Below, one piece after another: positions 33,524 to 42,030 of a stretch of DNA of 64,000 nucleotides (positions are counted from its first letter, which is position 1; each line of letters begins with the position of its first letter). Source of the stretch: Apibacter raozihei (GTDB lineage: Bacteria; Bacteroidota; Bacteroidia; Flavobacteriales; Weeksellaceae); NCBI RefSeq assembly GCF_004014855.1, contig NZ_CP034930.1, positions 1,116,001-1,180,000 of the forward strand. Reading direction: 5' to 3'. A model generated the notes under the pieces. The model was not told where the DNA came from. It saw nothing but the letters and a program-made list of their open reading frames with translations, and ran no database searches. The translations under genes and the position numbers were made by a program.

Positions 33524-34636
33524 TTGAAAAGGAAACAAACAAATACAATTAAATTACTACTATTAGTAATAATTAGTTTTATAATTAATTTGCCAATTAA
33601 AGCGCAATCATTCAGGAAATACTCTAATGAATTTTTAAATATTGGAGCCGATGCAAGAGCTTTTGGTATGGGTAATAATGTGGTTGCTAATGTTTCAGAT
33701 GTAAATTCCGTTTACTGGAATCCGGCGGGTCTCACTCAAGTTACTGATTCATGGCAGGCAGCTCTTATGCATGCAGAATATTTTCAATCTATTGCAAAAT
33801 ATGAATATGCAGCTGTTGCTATACCTTTAAATGGAGGTACAGAAGGAACGGTAGGGATTTCCTTATATCGTTTCGCAGTTGACGATATCATGAATACAAC
33901 ACAATTAATAGATAATCAGGGAAATATTGATTATAATAAAATAAGTCGTTTTTCAACTGCAGATTATGCTTTAATGGGTTCATATGCAGGAAATCTTTTT
34001 AATGATCCTAACTTATCAGTAGGAGCCAATGCTAAAATTGTATACAGACATGTTGGTAAATTTGCAAATGCATTCGGATTTGGTTTAGATGCTGGTTTGC
34101 AATATAGAACAGAAGATAAGTTTTATTTTGGAGTAATGGTACGCGACATAACAACAACCTTTAATGTGTGGTCGGTTAATGAGAAAGAATTAAATAAAAT
34201 GGAACTAGATGGAGAGACTTTAAATGAAGCCCCTGAAGATAAGATAGAATTAACCATTCCTAAACTAAAATTAGGTGTGGCTAAAAAGTTGGATATAAGC
34301 GAAAAAATTGGTTTTTTAGCAGAAGCAAATTTAAATTTTGAATTTTCTAAAACAAACGATTTGGTATCTTCAGATGTTGTAAGTATGTCGCCATCTTTAG
34401 GAGTTGAGTTTGATTATGATAATACCGTGTTTCTTAGAGCGGGCTTTACAAATATGCAACATGAAATGCAATATGATGGAACAAAAAAAATCACAATGCA
34501 GCCCAATGCAGGAATTGGATTTAAATACAGAGGAGTTACGGTTGACTATGCTTTAACCAACATAGGGAATGCATCTGTGGCGCTCTATTCAAATATTTTT
34601 TCAGTTAAAATTGATATAGCTGAGTTTCACAGATAA
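33524..34636 (+). CDS. porV: Type IX secretion outer-membrane protein PorV (LptO)
   Basis: Outer-membrane beta-barrel of the FadL/OmpP1-like fold that shuttles T9SS cargo to the PorU sortase complex. A signal peptide (LLLLVIISFIINLPIKAQS) is followed by the PorV hallmark EFLNIGADARAFGMGNNVVANVSDVNSVYWNPAGLT. The C-terminus ends DYALTNIG...SNIFSVKIDI. The 370 aa match the family. The start is TTG because no ATG precedes the signal peptide in frame. The T9SS-exported subtilases lie about 6 kb downstream. Confidence 0.93.
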   Translation: MKRKQTNTIKLLLLVIISFIINLPIKAQSFRKYSNEFLNIGADARAFGMGNNVVANVSDVNSVYWNPAGLTQVTDSWQAALMHAEYFQSIAKYEYAAVAIPLNGGTEGTVGISLYRFAVDDIMNTTQLIDNQGNIDYNKISRFSTADYALMGSYAGNLFNDPNLSVGANAKIVYRHVGKFANAFGFGLDAGLQYRTEDKFYFGVMVRDITTTFNVWSVNEKELNKMELDGETLNEAPEDKIELTIPKLKLGVAKKLDISEKIGFLAEANLNFEFSKTNDLVSSDVVSMSPSLGVEFDYDNTVFLRAGFTNMQHEMQYDGTKKITMQPNAGIGFKYRGVTVDYALTNIGNASVALYSNIFSVKIDIAEFHR

Positions 34637-34698
34637 AATAAGTTACTAATTCTCTTATTCTAAGGCGTGTAATATTTTAAAAATTAAAAAAAAAGTAT

Positions 34699-34706
34699 TA
34701 TATTTG
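34699..34706 (+). promoter_or_regulatory. -7 box upstream of rimP attenuator
   Basis: TATATTTG is a perfect -7 box, giving a predicted start near 34713, just before the mini-ORF and terminator. No TTTG at standard distance. Confidence 0.55.
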
Positions 34707-34728
34707 CAAAGTTTTGGGACTTAAAAAA

Positions 34729-34776
34729 ATGAAAAGCCTAATTTACAAAGGGCTTTTTTTTGTACTTACAGTTTAA
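34729..34776 (+). CDS. Possible 15-residue leader peptide overlapping terminator
   Basis: ATG 34729 opens a frame encoding MKSLIYKGLFFVLTV. It spans the whole terminator hairpin and its T tract, so a translating ribosome would prevent the hairpin. This geometry suits translation-coupled attenuation of rimP-nusA-infB, or may be chance. The start falls about 16 nt after the predicted transcript start. Confidence 0.3.
   Translation: MKSLIYKGLFFVLTV
34732..34761 (+). terminator. Attenuator-like terminator before rimP-nusA-infB
   Basis: Stem AAAAGCC (34732-34738) with GGCTTTT (34751-34757) around a 12 nt loop, then eight T in total. It lies 96 nt after porV and 77 nt before rimP, directly downstream of a -7 box, so it would cut a transcript of about 50 nt. 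Confidence 0.7.
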
Positions 34777-34837
34777 GTTTTTTCTTGCTAACATTCTGTT
34801 TGTTAATAAAATAAGTTCTTTTGCATGAAAGTAAAAT

Positions 34838-35305
34838 ATGAAATTAAAGGATAAAGTAGATACATTATTAAATGATTTTTTACAGACAAGAACAGATTTA
34901 TTTTTGATTTCCTGTAAAGTTTCTCCATTAAATCAGATTGAGATTATTATAGACGGTGATGAAGGTGTTTCCGTACAGGATTGTTTAGATTGTAGTCGTG
35001 CAGTAGAAAATAATTTAGACAGAGAGGAAGAAGATTTTGAATTGTCAGTATATTCTGCGGGGATTTCAAATCCGTTGGAGCTTCCAAGGCAATATCACAA
35101 AAATGTAGGAAGAGATTTAAAAATAACAAAAGTGGATGGTGTAGAGGTTGAAGGGGTGTTAACCGAATCTACGGAAGAATATGTAGTTTTAGAATGGAAA
35201 GAAAGAAGGCCTAAACAAATAGGTAAAGGCAAAGAAACAGTTGAATTAAAAGAACAAATACCCTATAACGATATAAAGAAAGCAATAATCATTATTAAAT
35301 TTTAA
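34838..35305 (+). CDS. rimP: Ribosome maturation factor RimP
   Basis: 30S assembly factor. The N-terminal domain holds VSPLNQIEIIIDGDEGVSVQDCLDCSRAVENNLD, and the C-terminal SH3-like domain has YSAGISNPLELPRQYHKNVGRDLKI and YNDIKKAIIIIKF. The 155 aa are standard. It precedes nusA by 10 nt, the universal rimP-nusA-infB order. Confidence 0.96.
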   Translation: MKLKDKVDTLLNDFLQTRTDLFLISCKVSPLNQIEIIIDGDEGVSVQDCLDCSRAVENNLDREEEDFELSVYSAGISNPLELPRQYHKNVGRDLKITKVDGVEVEGVLTESTEEYVVLEWKERRPKQIGKGKETVELKEQIPYNDIKKAIIIIKF

Positions 35306-35315
35306 ATGAGGATCA

Positions 35316-36551
35316 ATGGATAGTATAGAATTAATCGAGTCATTTGCTGATTTTAAAGACGAAAAAAATATAGATAGAATCACTTTAATGGCCATCGTGG
35401 AAGAATCGATGAAGACTGTATTGAGAAAAAGATATGGTTCAGATGAACACTTCGATGTTATTGTTAATCCGGATAAAGGAGATTTAGAAATATATTTAAA
35501 CAGAAAAATTGTTGAAGATGAAATGTCTGAAGATGATTTGCTGGAGATGGAAATTAGTGAAGCAAAGAAAATAGATCCGAGTTTTGAAGTAGGGGAAGAA
35601 TATACTCAGAAAATAGAATTGAATGAGTTAGGAAGAAGAAATATTTTAGCATTCAAACAAGTTTTGAATACTAAGATTGCTGAATATGACAACTCAAATT
35701 TATATGAAAAATTCAAATCTATTGAAGGAGATATTGTAAGTGGTGAAATACATCATATCAGACATAAGCAAGTAATTCTTATGGATGAAGAACAAAATGA
35801 TATGATATTACCCAAAGAAAATCAAATTCCTTCAGACTTTTTCAGAAAAGGAGAAACAGTTCGTGCAGTTGTAGAAGAAGTAGGTCTAAAAGGCGGGAAA
35901 CCTCAGATTATACTTTCACGTACTTCCCCGAAATTTTTAGAAAAACTTTTTGAATTTGAAATTCCTGAAATTTACGATGGGTTAATTACCATCAAAAAAA
36001 CAGTACGTATCCCGGGAGAAAAAGCAAAAGTAGCCGTAGAATCATACGATGACAGAATTGATCCGGTAGGTGCTTGTGTAGGAATGAAAGGTTCTAGAAT
36101 TCATTCAATAGTCAGAGAATTAAGAAATGAAAACATTGACGTTATTAATTATACCAATAACCAACAATTGTTCATTCAAAGAGCATTAAGTCCTGCAAAA
36201 GTTTCTTCAATGGAAGTAAATGAGGAAACAAAACATGCTATTGTTTTTTTAAGGCCTGAAGAGGTGTCAAAAGCGATTGGAAAAGGAGGTCAGAACATTA
36301 AGTTAGCCAGCTGGTTAACGGGGTATGAAATCGATGTTAGAAGAGACGAGCCAGAAGAAGAAGATATAGAGTTGACAGAATTTACTGATGAAATTGATTC
36401 ATGGATTATTGAAGAGTTTAAAAAAGTAGGACTGGATACAGCTAGATCAGTATTGGAAAAAGATGTAGATGATCTATTGGAACTTACGGACTTGGAAGAA
36501 GAAACCGTTCTGGACATTATCCGTATTTTAAAAGAAGAATTTGAAGAGTAA
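35316..36551 (+). CDS. nusA: Transcription termination/antitermination protein NusA
   Basis: RNA polymerase-binding elongation factor. The N-terminal domain (about 1-135) is followed by S1 (about 138-205) and two KH domains, with DPVGACVGMKGSRIHSIVRELRNENIDVI and EVSKAIGKGGQNIKLASWLTGYEIDV. At 411 aa it lacks the two C-terminal acidic repeats of E. coli NusA, as usual in Bacteroidota, but keeps a short helix-hairpin region (ARSVLEKDVDDLLELTDLEE). The ATG follows rimP by 10 nt. NusA may feed back on the upstream terminator, as is known for other nusA operons. Confidence 0.97.
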   Translation: MDSIELIESFADFKDEKNIDRITLMAIVEESMKTVLRKRYGSDEHFDVIVNPDKGDLEIYLNRKIVEDEMSEDDLLEMEISEAKKIDPSFEVGEEYTQKIELNELGRRNILAFKQVLNTKIAEYDNSNLYEKFKSIEGDIVSGEIHHIRHKQVILMDEEQNDMILPKENQIPSDFFRKGETVRAVVEEVGLKGGKPQIILSRTSPKFLEKLFEFEIPEIYDGLITIKKTVRIPGEKAKVAVESYDDRIDPVGACVGMKGSRIHSIVRELRNENIDVINYTNNQQLFIQRALSPAKVSSMEVNEETKHAIVFLRPEEVSKAIGKGGQNIKLASWLTGYEIDVRRDEPEEEDIELTEFTDEIDSWIIEEFKKVGLDTARSVLEKDVDDLLELTDLEEETVLDIIRILKEEFEE

Positions 36552-36614
36552 TAGTGTATTACTATCAATAAATTACCATATTTGTAAATAAAAAGAATAA
36601 CAACAAAATATTAT

Positions 36615-39494
36615 ATGTCGGGTATTCGATTAAGTAAAGTATTAAAAGACCTTAACATCTCTCTTGACAGAGCTGCGGAATATTTGCATTCCCAAAATGT
36701 TGAGATAGAGAAGAACCCTAACGTTAAGTTAGATCAAGGGGCGTATAAACTATTAGTTACTGAATTTTCAGAAGATAAACTAAAAAAAGATGCGTCTTTA
36801 GATGTGGTCATTAACAAAATTCCAGAAAAAAAGAAAGAAGAAAAACCGATTCAGCAAGAGGTTATTAAAGCAAAAGCAGAAGAGATATCTAAACCTAAAA
36901 CTTTAGGAAAGATAGACTTAAATGCTCAAAAACCTAAAATTAATACACCTCAAAAAGAAGAAGAAAAAGTTGAAGCGCCTAAGCAAGATCTAGTTACTGA
37001 GAAAAAAGAAGAAATAACTACAGGTGCAAAAACATCAGGAATTAAAATTATAGGAAAAATGTCAGCAGAAGATTTGCAAAGATCTAAGGAGCCGACACAT
37101 CCTGTAAAGAGGGTTAAAGAAAAAGAGAAGACAAAAGATGATCAACCGGTGAAACAGGAAGTTCAGCCAGTTGTTAAAGCAGAACAAACGCCACCTGCAC
37201 AACCAGCTCCTAAAATGGATAAAGTTGTTGAGAAAAAACAGGAAGAGCCTGACGAACCAGAAAGAATTACGACTCAGTACCAAAAACTTGATGGGCCTAA
37301 AATGACGGGACAAAAAATTGATTTATCTCAATTTGAGCGCCCTAAGAAGACCAATACAAACAAAGATAGTAATGCGGAAAAGAAAAAAAGAAAGCGTATT
37401 GTTAAAGATTCAAAGGTAGACGTAAATCAGGTAGCGAAAACTATCAATGGTGATAAAAAACCTGCGGGTAACCAGCAAGGACAAAATAATAACAGGAACT
37501 TCAAAAAAGGTGGGAATAACACCGGTGGTAATAGAAGATTTACAGGAGGAGGTAATAACAACCGTAACGTAAGACCTGTTGAATTAACTGACGAACAAGT
37601 TAAAAATCAAATAAAAGAAACTCTTGAAAAGCTTACTTCCAAAGGAGGGAAATCTAAGAGTTCTAAATTTAGAAGAGATAAAAGGATTCAGAGAAGAGAA
37701 CAAGAAGCAGAACAATTTGAATTAGAAAGCAGAGATAACACTATTAAAGTGACCGAGTTCATTACAGTAAATGAATTAGCCAGCTTAATGAATGTATCTC
37801 CTACAGAAATTATATCTGCTTGTTTCTCATTAGGAGTCATGGTTACCATGAATCAACGTTTAGATGCTGATACCATGGTTCTGGTAGCTGACGAATTTGG
37901 ATATAAGATCGAATTTACAGATTCTGAGGTTGATGACTCAGCAATAGAAGACGTTAAAGATGATGAAAAAGATTTAATCCACAGAGCCCCTATTGTTACT
38001 GTAATGGGTCACGTGGATCACGGAAAGACTTCTCTTTTGGATTATGTAAGAAAAGCGAATGTAATAGCCGGAGAATCCGGAGGAATCACTCAGCACATTG
38101 GAGCTTACAACGTTAAATTAAACAACGGACAGCAAATAACATTCTTAGATACGCCGGGTCACGAAGCCTTTACCGCAATGAGAGCAAGAGGAGCTCAGGT
38201 TACGGATTTAGCTATTATTGTAGTAGCTGCTGACGATAACGTAATGCCTCAAACAAAAGAAGCTATCAGCCATGCTCAGGCAGCTGGAGTACCGATGATT
38301 TTTGCTATAAATAAAATAGATAAACCAAATTCAAATCCGGATAAGATCAAAGAGGAATTAGCTCAAATGAACTTATTGGTAGAAGACTGGGGGGGAACAA
38401 TTCAGTCCCAGGAAATTTCAGCTAAATTTGGAAATAATGTCGATGTTTTACTAGAGAAAGTTTTATTAGAAGCAGAGATTTTAGATTTAAAAGCAAATCC
38501 TAACCGAATTGCAAATGGAGTAGTTATTGAAGCTGCTTTAGATAAAGGAAGAGGATATGTTTCCACAGTGTTGGTTCAAAATGGAACTTTGAAAGTAGGT
38601 GATTATCTTTTAGCAGGTAAGAACCATGGAAAAGTAAGAGCTATGCTTGACGAAAGAGGAAGACCTATGAAAGAAGCAGGTCCTTCTGTACCGGTTACTA
38701 TTTTGGGGCTGGATGGAGCGCCAACTGCCGGAGATAAATTCAGAGTTTTTGAAGATGAAAGAGAAGCTAAACAGATAGCTAATAAGAGAGAGCAGCTGAT
38801 GAGAGAACAATCCATCAGAACTCAAAAACATATAACTCTAGATGAAATAGGTAGACGTATAGCTTTAGGAGACTTTAAAGAACTTAATATCATTCTTAAA
38901 GGAGACGTGGATGGTTCGGTAGAAGCCTTAACAGATTCTTTACAAAAACTATCAAATGATCAGATTCAAATCAATATCATTCATAAAGGGGTAGGACAGA
39001 TTACAGAATCTGATGTATTGCTTGCTGCAGCTTCAGATGCTATCCTAATAGGATTTAATGTACGGCCAAACATGAGTGCTAAAGATTTAGCAGATAAAGA
39101 GGAAATTGAAATACGTACTTACTCAATTATTTATGATGCGATTAATGATGTGAAAGAAGCAATGGAAGGTATGCTTTCTCCTGAAATTAAAGAGCAGATT
39201 ATGGGTAACGTCGAAATCAGAGAGGTTTTCAAAATATCTAAAGTCGGAACAATTGCAGGATGTATGGTTCTTGATGGTAAAATAACAAGAAATGCTAAAA
39301 TCAGAATTATCAGAGAAGGCATTGTAGTTTATACCGGAGAGTTGGAAAGTCTTAAACGATTCAAAGATGATGTGAAAGAAGTAACTAAAGGATACGAGTG
39401 TGGTTTGAATGTCAAAAACTATAACGATATCCAGATAGGTGATTTATTAGAAGCGTTTGAGGAAGTAGAAGTCAAAAAGAAATTAAAAATTTAA
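36615..39494 (+). CDS. infB: Translation initiation factor IF-2
   Basis: GTPase that delivers initiator tRNA to the 30S subunit. A short N-terminal IF2-N motif ([22 protein letters not shown]) leads into a long Lys/Glu/Pro-rich disordered region to about residue 380. The G domain has [13 protein letters not shown] (G1), DTPGHEAF (G3) and NKIDKP (G4). Domains II-IV follow to IF2-C. The 959 aa are normal for Bacteroidota. Last gene of the operon, closed by a strong terminator. Confidence 0.97.
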   Translation: MSGIRLSKVLKDLNISLDRAAEYLHSQNVEIEKNPNVKLDQGAYKLLVTEFSEDKLKKDASLDVVINKIPEKKKEEKPIQQEVIKAKAEEISKPKTLGKIDLNAQKPKINTPQKEEEKVEAPKQDLVTEKKEEITTGAKTSGIKIIGKMSAEDLQRSKEPTHPVKRVKEKEKTKDDQPVKQEVQPVVKAEQTPPAQPAPKMDKVVEKKQEEPDEPERITTQYQKLDGPKMTGQKIDLSQFERPKKTNTNKDSNAEKKKRKRIVKDSKVDVNQVAKTINGDKKPAGNQQGQNNNRNFKKGGNNTGGNRRFTGGGNNNRNVRPVELTDEQVKNQIKETLEKLTSKGGKSKSSKFRRDKRIQRREQEAEQFELESRDNTIKVTEFITVNELASLMNVSPTEIISACFSLGVMVTMNQRLDADTMVLVADEFGYKIEFTDSEVDDSAIEDVKDDEKDLIHRAPIVTVMGHVDHGKTSLLDYVRKANVIAGESGGITQHIGAYNVKLNNGQQITFLDTPGHEAFTAMRARGAQVTDLAIIVVAADDNVMPQTKEAISHAQAAGVPMIFAINKIDKPNSNPDKIKEELAQMNLLVEDWGGTIQSQEISAKFGNNVDVLLEKVLLEAEILDLKANPNRIANGVVIEAALDKGRGYVSTVLVQNGTLKVGDYLLAGKNHGKVRAMLDERGRPMKEAGPSVPVTILGLDGAPTAGDKFRVFEDEREAKQIANKREQLMREQSIRTQKHITLDEIGRRIALGDFKELNIILKGDVDGSVEALTDSLQKLSNDQIQINIIHKGVGQITESDVLLAAASDAILIGFNVRPNMSAKDLADKEEIEIRTYSIIYDAINDVKEAMEGMLSPEIKEQIMGNVEIREVFKISKVGTIAGCMVLDGKITRNAKIRIIREGIVVYTGELESLKRFKDDVKEVTKGYECGLNVKNYNDIQIGDLLEAFEEVEVKKKLKI

Positions 39495-39510
39495 TTTTCA
39501 TATAAAATAA

Positions 39511-39543
39511 AAAATAGCCGCTATACTTAGCGGCTATTTTTTT
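39511..39543 (+). terminator. Terminator of rimP-nusA-infB
   Basis: A 13 bp perfect stem (AAAATAGCCGCTA with TAGCGGCTATTTT, 4 nt loop) plus T tract. Confidence 0.93.
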
Positions 39544-39631
39544 ATAATAAAATTTATTATAGAGAAGATTAAAAAAGATATTCAGTTATTTATTACTTTT
39601 GTACTAAATAATCTATAAATGAGATGATTAT

Positions 39632-41626
39632 ATGAAAAGAAAACTATTAACTATCATATCGGTTTTTTCAGTGATTCTTCTTAGCGCTCAAACAACAGAA
39701 CAGAAAAAGAAGATGACAAAATCTTACGATTATAATAAGATAGAAAAAGTTAAAAAGGAACTTATCTTACAAAATAATTTAAGACAGAAAACGCTAAATA
39801 ATTATTTGAATAAATTTAAAGTTTTACCTTTTTCAAACGATGAAGCTCAGGGTAAACTGGCTGTTGGAATTAATCCGGATGGAAGCTTAGTTTATATTGG
39901 CACATTTAACGAAGGCTCGGCTAAAACTATAGGCGCAAGAAACGTTAATCTCAATCTGGGATTAAACGGAGAGGGTTTATATGCAGGGGTTTGGGATAGC
40001 GGATTAATACGAAGAAGTCATATTGAATTTGTCACACAAGGAGGAAGTTCCAGGATTGAGCTGGGAACAGATAGTATTACAGCATTAAGTAGCCATTCAA
40101 CGCATGTAGGAGGTACTATTGCAGCAGCAGGAGTGTCTCCTGCGAATACCATAAAATCCGTAACGTATCCAGCAGGTTATTCCAAAGGTATGGCACCTAA
40201 AGCGTTGATAAAATCATACGATTTTACTAATGATTTGTCCGAAATGATGGTTTTTGGAACTAATGGTTACTTGGTTTCCAATCATTCCTATGGGATAACC
40301 TTGATAGTCAATGGTAAACCTTATTATGGGGCTAATTGGTGGGGACTGGGAGCATATGACTATACCAGCTATAAAATAGATCAGATTGCTCATCTGAATA
40401 AATATTATCAGATGGTTTTTGCTGCCGGAAACGATAGAAACTATGGTTCTCAACTAAATACAGTAAATCCAGGATACGAATTGGTAACAACTTATGGAGT
40501 AGCAAAAAATGTTTTAACAGTGGCGGCTGTTTATGAACAACTTAATTATACCGGAGCTTCTAGTGTTACCATGTCAACCTTTAGTAACTACGGACCAACA
40601 GATGATAGTCGGATAAAACCAAATATTTCAGCAAAAGGAGTGTCTGTTTTTTCAACAAACTCAACCGGAGATTCAAATTATTATATTGATCAAGGTACAT
40701 CCATGGCAACACCTGCTATTACCGGATCTATTCTTCTTTTACAGGAACATTATAAAAATCTGAATTCTAAATTTATGCTTTCTGCTACAGTGAGAGGACT
40801 GATCCAACATACAGCCAGAGAAGCTGGTTCCTATGACGGTCCGGATTACTCTTTCGGCTGGGGATTGGCAGATATTGAATCTGCTGCTTTAGCAATTACA
40901 AATAATACTCAAGGTTCACTCATAGAAGAAAATAAATTAGAAAACCAGAAGACATATACTAAAAAAATTGAATCTTCCGGATCTACTCCTCTTCAGGTTT
41001 CAATTTCATGGACAGATCCTGAATTTACTACCTATAATGGTGATATTTTAGGATATTCTAATGAAGGGGTTTCCATAATAGGAGAAAAAGATCCTAGTGG
41101 AGCTAAATACCTGGTTAACGATATAGATGTTAAAGTAGATAAAATAGATAAAGATGGTAATGTTTTACAAACGTATTATCCATGGAGATTAAATGGTAAA
41201 GCTCCAGCAGAAGCTGCTAAGAATGATACAACCAATGATGTAGATAATTTTGAAAGAATAGACATTTCAAATCCAGATGGAGAGTATTTGGTAACAGTCT
41301 CACATAAAGGGAGTTTATCAGGTTCAGGACAAGAATATTCATTAATAATTACAGGGCCTGATATGAAAACCTTAAATGCGGAAGATATAGATTTGAAAGA
41401 AATTACAACAAAAATATATCCAATACCGGCAAAGAATCAGGTTTTTGTAGTATTAAATGAAAAAGCTAAATATACTTTATTTGAGATGACAGGCAAAATA
41501 CTTTCTTCAGGTAATTTTGTTCAAGGGACAAATGTATTAAATACATCTAGTCTTCCAACAGGAACCTACTTAGTAAAGATAGATTATGGTAATAAAATAG
41601 AAACAAAGAAAATAATAGTTCAGTAA
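39632..41626 (+). CDS. T9SS-exported subtilisin-like serine protease (copy 1)
   Basis: Secreted S8 peptidase. A signal peptide (1-19, ending LLSAQ) is followed by a propeptide-like region, then the catalytic residues D122 (GVWDSG), H158 (HSTHVGG), N267 (AAGND) and S357 (GTSMATP). The usual HGTH is HSTH here. A beta-sandwich/proprotein-like region (about 440-575) precedes a type A T9SS sorting domain (about 590-664: KIYPIPAKNQV, YTLFEMTGKIL, LPTGTYLVKI, KKIIVQ). The 664 aa are complete. A -7 box TACTTTTG is at 39594-39601. It is paralogous to the next gene and probably surface or extracellular. Confidence 0.92.
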   Translation: MKRKLLTIISVFSVILLSAQTTEQKKKMTKSYDYNKIEKVKKELILQNNLRQKTLNNYLNKFKVLPFSNDEAQGKLAVGINPDGSLVYIGTFNEGSAKTIGARNVNLNLGLNGEGLYAGVWDSGLIRRSHIEFVTQGGSSRIELGTDSITALSSHSTHVGGTIAAAGVSPANTIKSVTYPAGYSKGMAPKALIKSYDFTNDLSEMMVFGTNGYLVSNHSYGITLIVNGKPYYGANWWGLGAYDYTSYKIDQIAHLNKYYQMVFAAGNDRNYGSQLNTVNPGYELVTTYGVAKNVLTVAAVYEQLNYTGASSVTMSTFSNYGPTDDSRIKPNISAKGVSVFSTNSTGDSNYYIDQGTSMATPAITGSILLLQEHYKNLNSKFMLSATVRGLIQHTAREAGSYDGPDYSFGWGLADIESAALAITNNTQGSLIEENKLENQKTYTKKIESSGSTPLQVSISWTDPEFTTYNGDILGYSNEGVSIIGEKDPSGAKYLVNDIDVKVDKIDKDGNVLQTYYPWRLNGKAPAEAAKNDTTNDVDNFERIDISNPDGEYLVTVSHKGSLSGSGQEYSLIITGPDMKTLNAEDIDLKEITTKIYPIPAKNQVFVVLNEKAKYTLFEMTGKILSSGNFVQGTNVLNTSSLPTGTYLVKIDYGNKIETKKIIVQ

Positions 41627-41634
41627 ATAAAATT

Positions 41635-41660
41635 AAAAAGCCGGTTTATCCGGCTTTTTT
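41635..41660 (+). terminator. Terminator of protease copy 1
   Basis: A 10 bp stem AAAAAGCCGG with CCGGCTTTTT, 5 nt loop, then T. The GCCGG core is the same as in the terminator after copy 2. Confidence 0.9.
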
Positions 41661-42030
41661 AATATAATAAAATCAAATAACAGTAATATTTCATTATTAG
41701 TTTAGAAATAATAATTTGAGTATAAAATAAAAATTTAGATATATAGTATCTAAGAAAAAGCTCATTATAGCAATGTCGTGAATAAAATTATTTGAAGTGT
41801 GAAAAAAATAAGTTTGATATAAAAAAACCAAGTGCTTGAAGTATTTATAATTTGAAAAATCAATTTTAACGATTTTTTAGCTTAAATAATATAAATACCA
41901 TTAAATAATTTGTATTTTTCTGATATAATAATAAGGTATATTATTCCTAAATGAAGAAAAAATAATCTTAATTAAGAGGTTTGTTATGAATTTTTTTATA
42001 ATTTAGAGCATATTATAAATTAATGTGTAT
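41661..42030. other. Gene-free AT-rich gap between the two proteases
   Basis: About 370 nt with no ORF of note, no hairpin with a T tract and no perfect TAnnTTTG box. It presumably holds the promoter of protease copy 2. Confidence 0.5.

Noticed and set aside
34947-35129. Minus-strand frame inside rimP
   Set aside because: Shadow of a clearly conserved gene on the other strand.
36837-37760. Repeat array in the Lys/Glu/Pro/Asn-rich part of infB
   Set aside because: This is the normal low-complexity N-terminal extension of IF-2, not a repeat or CRISPR.
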